NCBI GenBank assembly: GCA_937888925.1
Contig: CALARM010000092.1
Span: forward strand, 1-8,912
DNA: 8,912 bases
Direction of reading: 5' to 3'
Origin: an uncultured Synergistia bacterium
Lineage (GTDB): Bacteria; Eremiobacterota; SpSt-956; JAKJGF01
The translations under genes were made by a program, and so were the position numbers. Shown here piece by piece: positions 7,031 to 8,912 of this stretch. The notes under the pieces were generated by a model. It made no database searches, was not told where the DNA came from, and was given only the letters and a program-made list of their open reading frames with translations. Position 1 is the stretch's first letter. Each line of letters begins with the position of its first letter.

Positions 7031-8094
7031 CCATAATAATCAAACTGATTAAAAGATACTTCTTCCTTTACTTCTTCCACAATAGATGTAATCTGCATAC
7101 CTATATTATCACCGTTTAACCCGGGGCGGCCCATAAATTTCGAAACACCCATCAGCTTTATTTCAAGTTCATCGTAAACACCTTTATTAAGGCATATAAC
7201 ATTACCATGCTTGAGGCCAAGCAACTCATTCAGAGATATTTCCGAATTGCCCAGTTCTACCACTGCAGGTATGGGAAGGGTTTCAAGTAATTTCTTTCTA
7301 TAAGAAAAAGCATTCCCGTCCATAGGCATCTTATCCTTGGAAGACCATAAATCGCTGGAACTGAATCTGGAAAGTATCGGTTCTATTACGCCATAGGGAA
7401 TACATACACTCATAATGCCGCTGCTTTCTGCTATTCTTATTTCGAAGGTACCGAGCAGAACTGTTTCTTTAGGAGAAGCAATCCTGGGTAAAAACATGGG
7501 ATTACACTCTATAATTTCTATTTTAGGAGTAATTTCAATCACATTGGACCACGATTCTTTAAAAACCGAAAGAACTTTCACGATTAAACCTTCTATAAGG
7601 GATCTTTCCAGATCCGTAAGTTCTCTTTCTTTTGTAAGGCTCCAGCCGGGGCCTCCCAGCAGTTTATCTATGGCAGTAAATATAACAGAGAGATTAAACT
7701 GAATGATAGAACTGCCTGTAAGAGGTTCCAGGCTGAAAACAGTATTTACGGAACTTACTACAATGGATTTTGAATATTCTTCATAGGTCATCTGATCGAC
7801 TGACGCCACTTCCACATCGACCTTTGCTTTGAGGTAAACAGAGAGAGCAGTGCTTGCAAGACGTGCAAATATATCATTTATGGCATGAGCTGCATGTATG
7901 TGGTAACGGGAAAATTTCTCCGGAATTCTGAAATCATAGGTCTTTATTTTATGAGATGAAGATTTTTCTTTTGATTTTTCAATAACTTTATCTTCTGATG
8001 ATTTCTCTGGTTCTGCCTGTCTGGACACGCCTGTAGTCTGAGAAAGATCTGATATTAACTGATTGATTTCAGCCTGTGTGAGAACTTCAGCCAT
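7024..8094 (-). CDS. fliM: Flagellar motor switch protein FliM
   Basis: FliM forms the middle of the C-ring and binds CheY-P to control rotation direction. The 356-residue product begins with the CheY-binding segment LTQAEINQLISDL (residues 5-17; the family pattern is LSQxEIDALL). A charged linker (about 20-48) follows. The central CheC-like domain has LLGGPG near residues 143-149 (the FliM GGxG motif), then FLPRIASPKETVLLGTFEI. The SpoA/FliN-like C-terminal domain (about 272-345) contains LPIPAVVELG and FMGRPGLNGDNIGMQIT. The start is fixed by the conserved N-terminus, yet the nearest Shine-Dalgarno (GAGGTG, 8130-8135) is 35 bases away, separated by a heptamer array. Its place between flgI and flgM is unusual, because fliM more often sits with fliL and fliN. 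A second FliM paralogue elsewhere cannot be excluded. Confidence 0.95.
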   Translation of the reverse strand: MAEVLTQAEINQLISDLSQTTGVSRQAEPEKSSEDKVIEKSKEKSSSHKIKTYDFRIPEKFSRYHIHAAHAINDIFARLASTALSVYLKAKVDVEVASVDQMTYEEYSKSIVVSSVNTVFSLEPLTGSSIIQFNLSVIFTAIDKLLGGPGWSLTKERELTDLERSLIEGLIVKVLSVFKESWSNVIEITPKIEIIECNPMFLPRIASPKETVLLGTFEIRIAESSGIMSVCIPYGVIEPILSRFSSSDLWSSKDKMPMDGNAFSYRKKLLETLPIPAVVELGNSEISLNELLGLKHGNVICLNKGVYDELEIKLMGVSKFMGRPGLNGDNIGMQITSIVEEVKEEVSFNQFDYYGA

Positions 8095-8099
8095 AAATT

Positions 8100-8129
8100 A
8101 GCTTTTTAGCTATCAGCTATCAGCTTTTT
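8100..8129. repeat. Heptamer repeat AGCTATC flanked by direct repeats AGCTTTTT
   Basis: Two exact AGCTATC units (8108-8121) lie between two perfect copies of AGCTTTTT (8100-8107 and 8122-8129). The block lies between the only plausible Shine-Dalgarno of fliM and its ATG. Confidence 0.85.
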
Positions 8130-8135
8130 CACCTC
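8130..8135 (-). promoter_or_regulatory. Displaced ribosome binding site of fliM
   Basis: GAGGTG (followed by A) on the - strand, 35 bases before the fliM ATG. Without the 22-base repeat block (8108-8129) the distance would be 13 bases. A short hairpin (TAGCT-AAAA-AGCTA on the - strand) in between could shorten the effective distance. Confidence 0.4.
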
Positions 8136-8172
8136 AATTCAGCAATTCAGCAATTCAGCAATTCAGCAATTC
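8136..8172. repeat. Tandem octamer repeat, unit AATTCAGC
   Basis: Four exact AATTCAGC units and a partial fifth, in the gap between the flgI stop and fliM. This is the only array in the window with an 8-base rather than 7-base period. Confidence 0.95.
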
Positions 8173-8190
8173 CGCTGACATGCTTAATTA

Positions 8191-8912
8191 CTATATAATT
8201 TCTACATTACCCTGTAGAGCTCCTGCTTCTTTCAAAGCCTGAAGTATGGCTATCAAATCTCTTGGAGTAGCTCCTATGGCATTCAAAGCATCCACTACCT
8301 GTTGTAATGTTGTATTTTCAGATAAATAGAGTAATTTTTTTGTTTCTTCCTTTATCTGTATTGTTGTATCCTGAACTGTCTCTGTCGTTCCTGAAGATAA
8401 AGGAGGAGGTTGAGAAACACCGGGAGTTACTTTGATAATAACGGTAATATTTCCATGAGATACTGCTACAGGAGACAGTTTTATATCTTTATTTATAACA
8501 ACTGTTCCTGTTCTTTCATTTATGATTACCTTTGCCACTTCATCAGGTACAAGGGTAAGTTCTTCTATACGGGCCATAAATTCTACAGTCTGCTCCTGAT
8601 ATTCAGGAGGAATATTAATCCTGACAGTGCCGGGATCAATCGCTTTCGCCGTATTCGGAGAAAAGGTAATGTTAATAGCTTCTGCCATTCTTTGAGCAGT
8701 CGTAAAATCAGGTTCCTGAAGGGAAAGGAGCAGTTCATTACCTCTGGCCAGAGGTGTGCTGAAATCCTGATTTATAAGTCCTCCGTCAGGGATTCTTCCT
8801 ACTACAGGGTGATTTTTTGTGATTTTATTTCCTCCTCCTCCTGTGGCATTAAATCCTCCTATGGAAACAGGGCCCTGGGCAGAACCGTAAACATTCCCGT
8901 CTGCACCGCTCA
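8191..8912 (-). CDS. flgI: Flagellar P-ring protein FlgI, 5'-partial
   Basis: FlgI forms the periplasmic P-ring around the rod in the peptidoglycan layer. The frame is open from the right edge: before the internal ATG at 8688 a further 74 codons are readable, including GADGNVYGSAQGPVSIGGF and NHPVVGRIPDGG, which are conserved FlgI segments. In all, 239 residues of an expected 350-370 are visible; the signal peptide and N-terminal third lie outside the window. The C-terminal half has IDPGTVRINIPPEY, VVINKDIKLSPVAVSHGNI, and the hallmark end VVDALNAIGATPRDLIAILQ with ALQGNVEII before the TAG stop. It shows that the cell has flagella adapted to an outer membrane. It is upstream of fliM on the same strand with a 96-base gap, so co-transcription is plausible. 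Confidence 0.96.
   Translation of the reverse strand, partial: SGADGNVYGSAQGPVSIGGFNATGGGGNKITKNHPVVGRIPDGGLINQDFSTPLARGNELLLSLQEPDFTTAQRMAEAINITFSPNTAKAIDPGTVRINIPPEYQEQTVEFMARIEELTLVPDEVAKVIINERTGTVVINKDIKLSPVAVSHGNITVIIKVTPGVSQPPPLSSGTTETVQDTTIQIKEETKKLLYLSENTTLQQVVDALNAIGATPRDLIAILQALKEAGALQGNVEII

Noticed and set aside
1814..8172. The tandem repeats as a CRISPR array.
   Set aside because: Units are 7-8 bases, contiguous and without spacers; no cas genes are present.

Overview
The window is a flagellar gene cluster. It comes from a bacterium with moderately low G+C content (judged by eye, not counted). A P-ring protein (FlgI) implies a diderm cell with a peptidoglycan layer and an outer membrane. 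The FliK-like gene followed by a free-standing FlhB C-domain gene recalls the ylqG-ylqH pair of Bacillus and similar pairs in other lineages. I cannot place the phylum from sequence alone. The numerous intergenic heptamer repeats resemble those of some uncultivated or environmental lineages and of heterocystous cyanobacteria, but that is not diagnostic.

Layout. On the + strand are a FliK-like gene, cut by the left edge, and a short FlhB-C-domain ('FlhB2') gene; both concern export-substrate switching and hook length. They converge on a - strand series that reads from the right edge: flgI (cut by the right edge), fliM, flgM, flgN, flgK, flgL. The last four form the classic late cassette: anti-sigma-28 factor, export chaperone and the two hook-filament junction proteins. 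A good sigma-28 promoter match (TAAA-N16-GCCGATAT) lies just upstream of flgM. FliM, the C-ring switch protein, sits where flgJ is often found.

How they work together. The FliK-like and FlhB2 proteins probably belong to the switch from hook to filament export. FlgM holds sigma-28 until the hook is finished and is then exported. FlgN chaperones FlgK and FlgL, which join hook to filament. FlgI is the bushing for the rod, and FliM transmits CheY-P signals to the rotor.

Most notable. (1) Six of the seven gaps between adjacent genes carry short tandem repeats of 7 bp (one of 8 bp). The unit differs from gap to gap but falls into recognisable families. The arrays abut or overlap start and stop codons, and one appears to have pushed a Shine-Dalgarno sequence away from fliM. 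(2) FlgK and FlgL are both oversized and share a homologous inserted module; FlgK has a second insertion of about 130 residues that I do not recognise. No stretch longer than about 220 bases lacks a gene. No RNA genes, CRISPR arrays or insertion sequences were seen.
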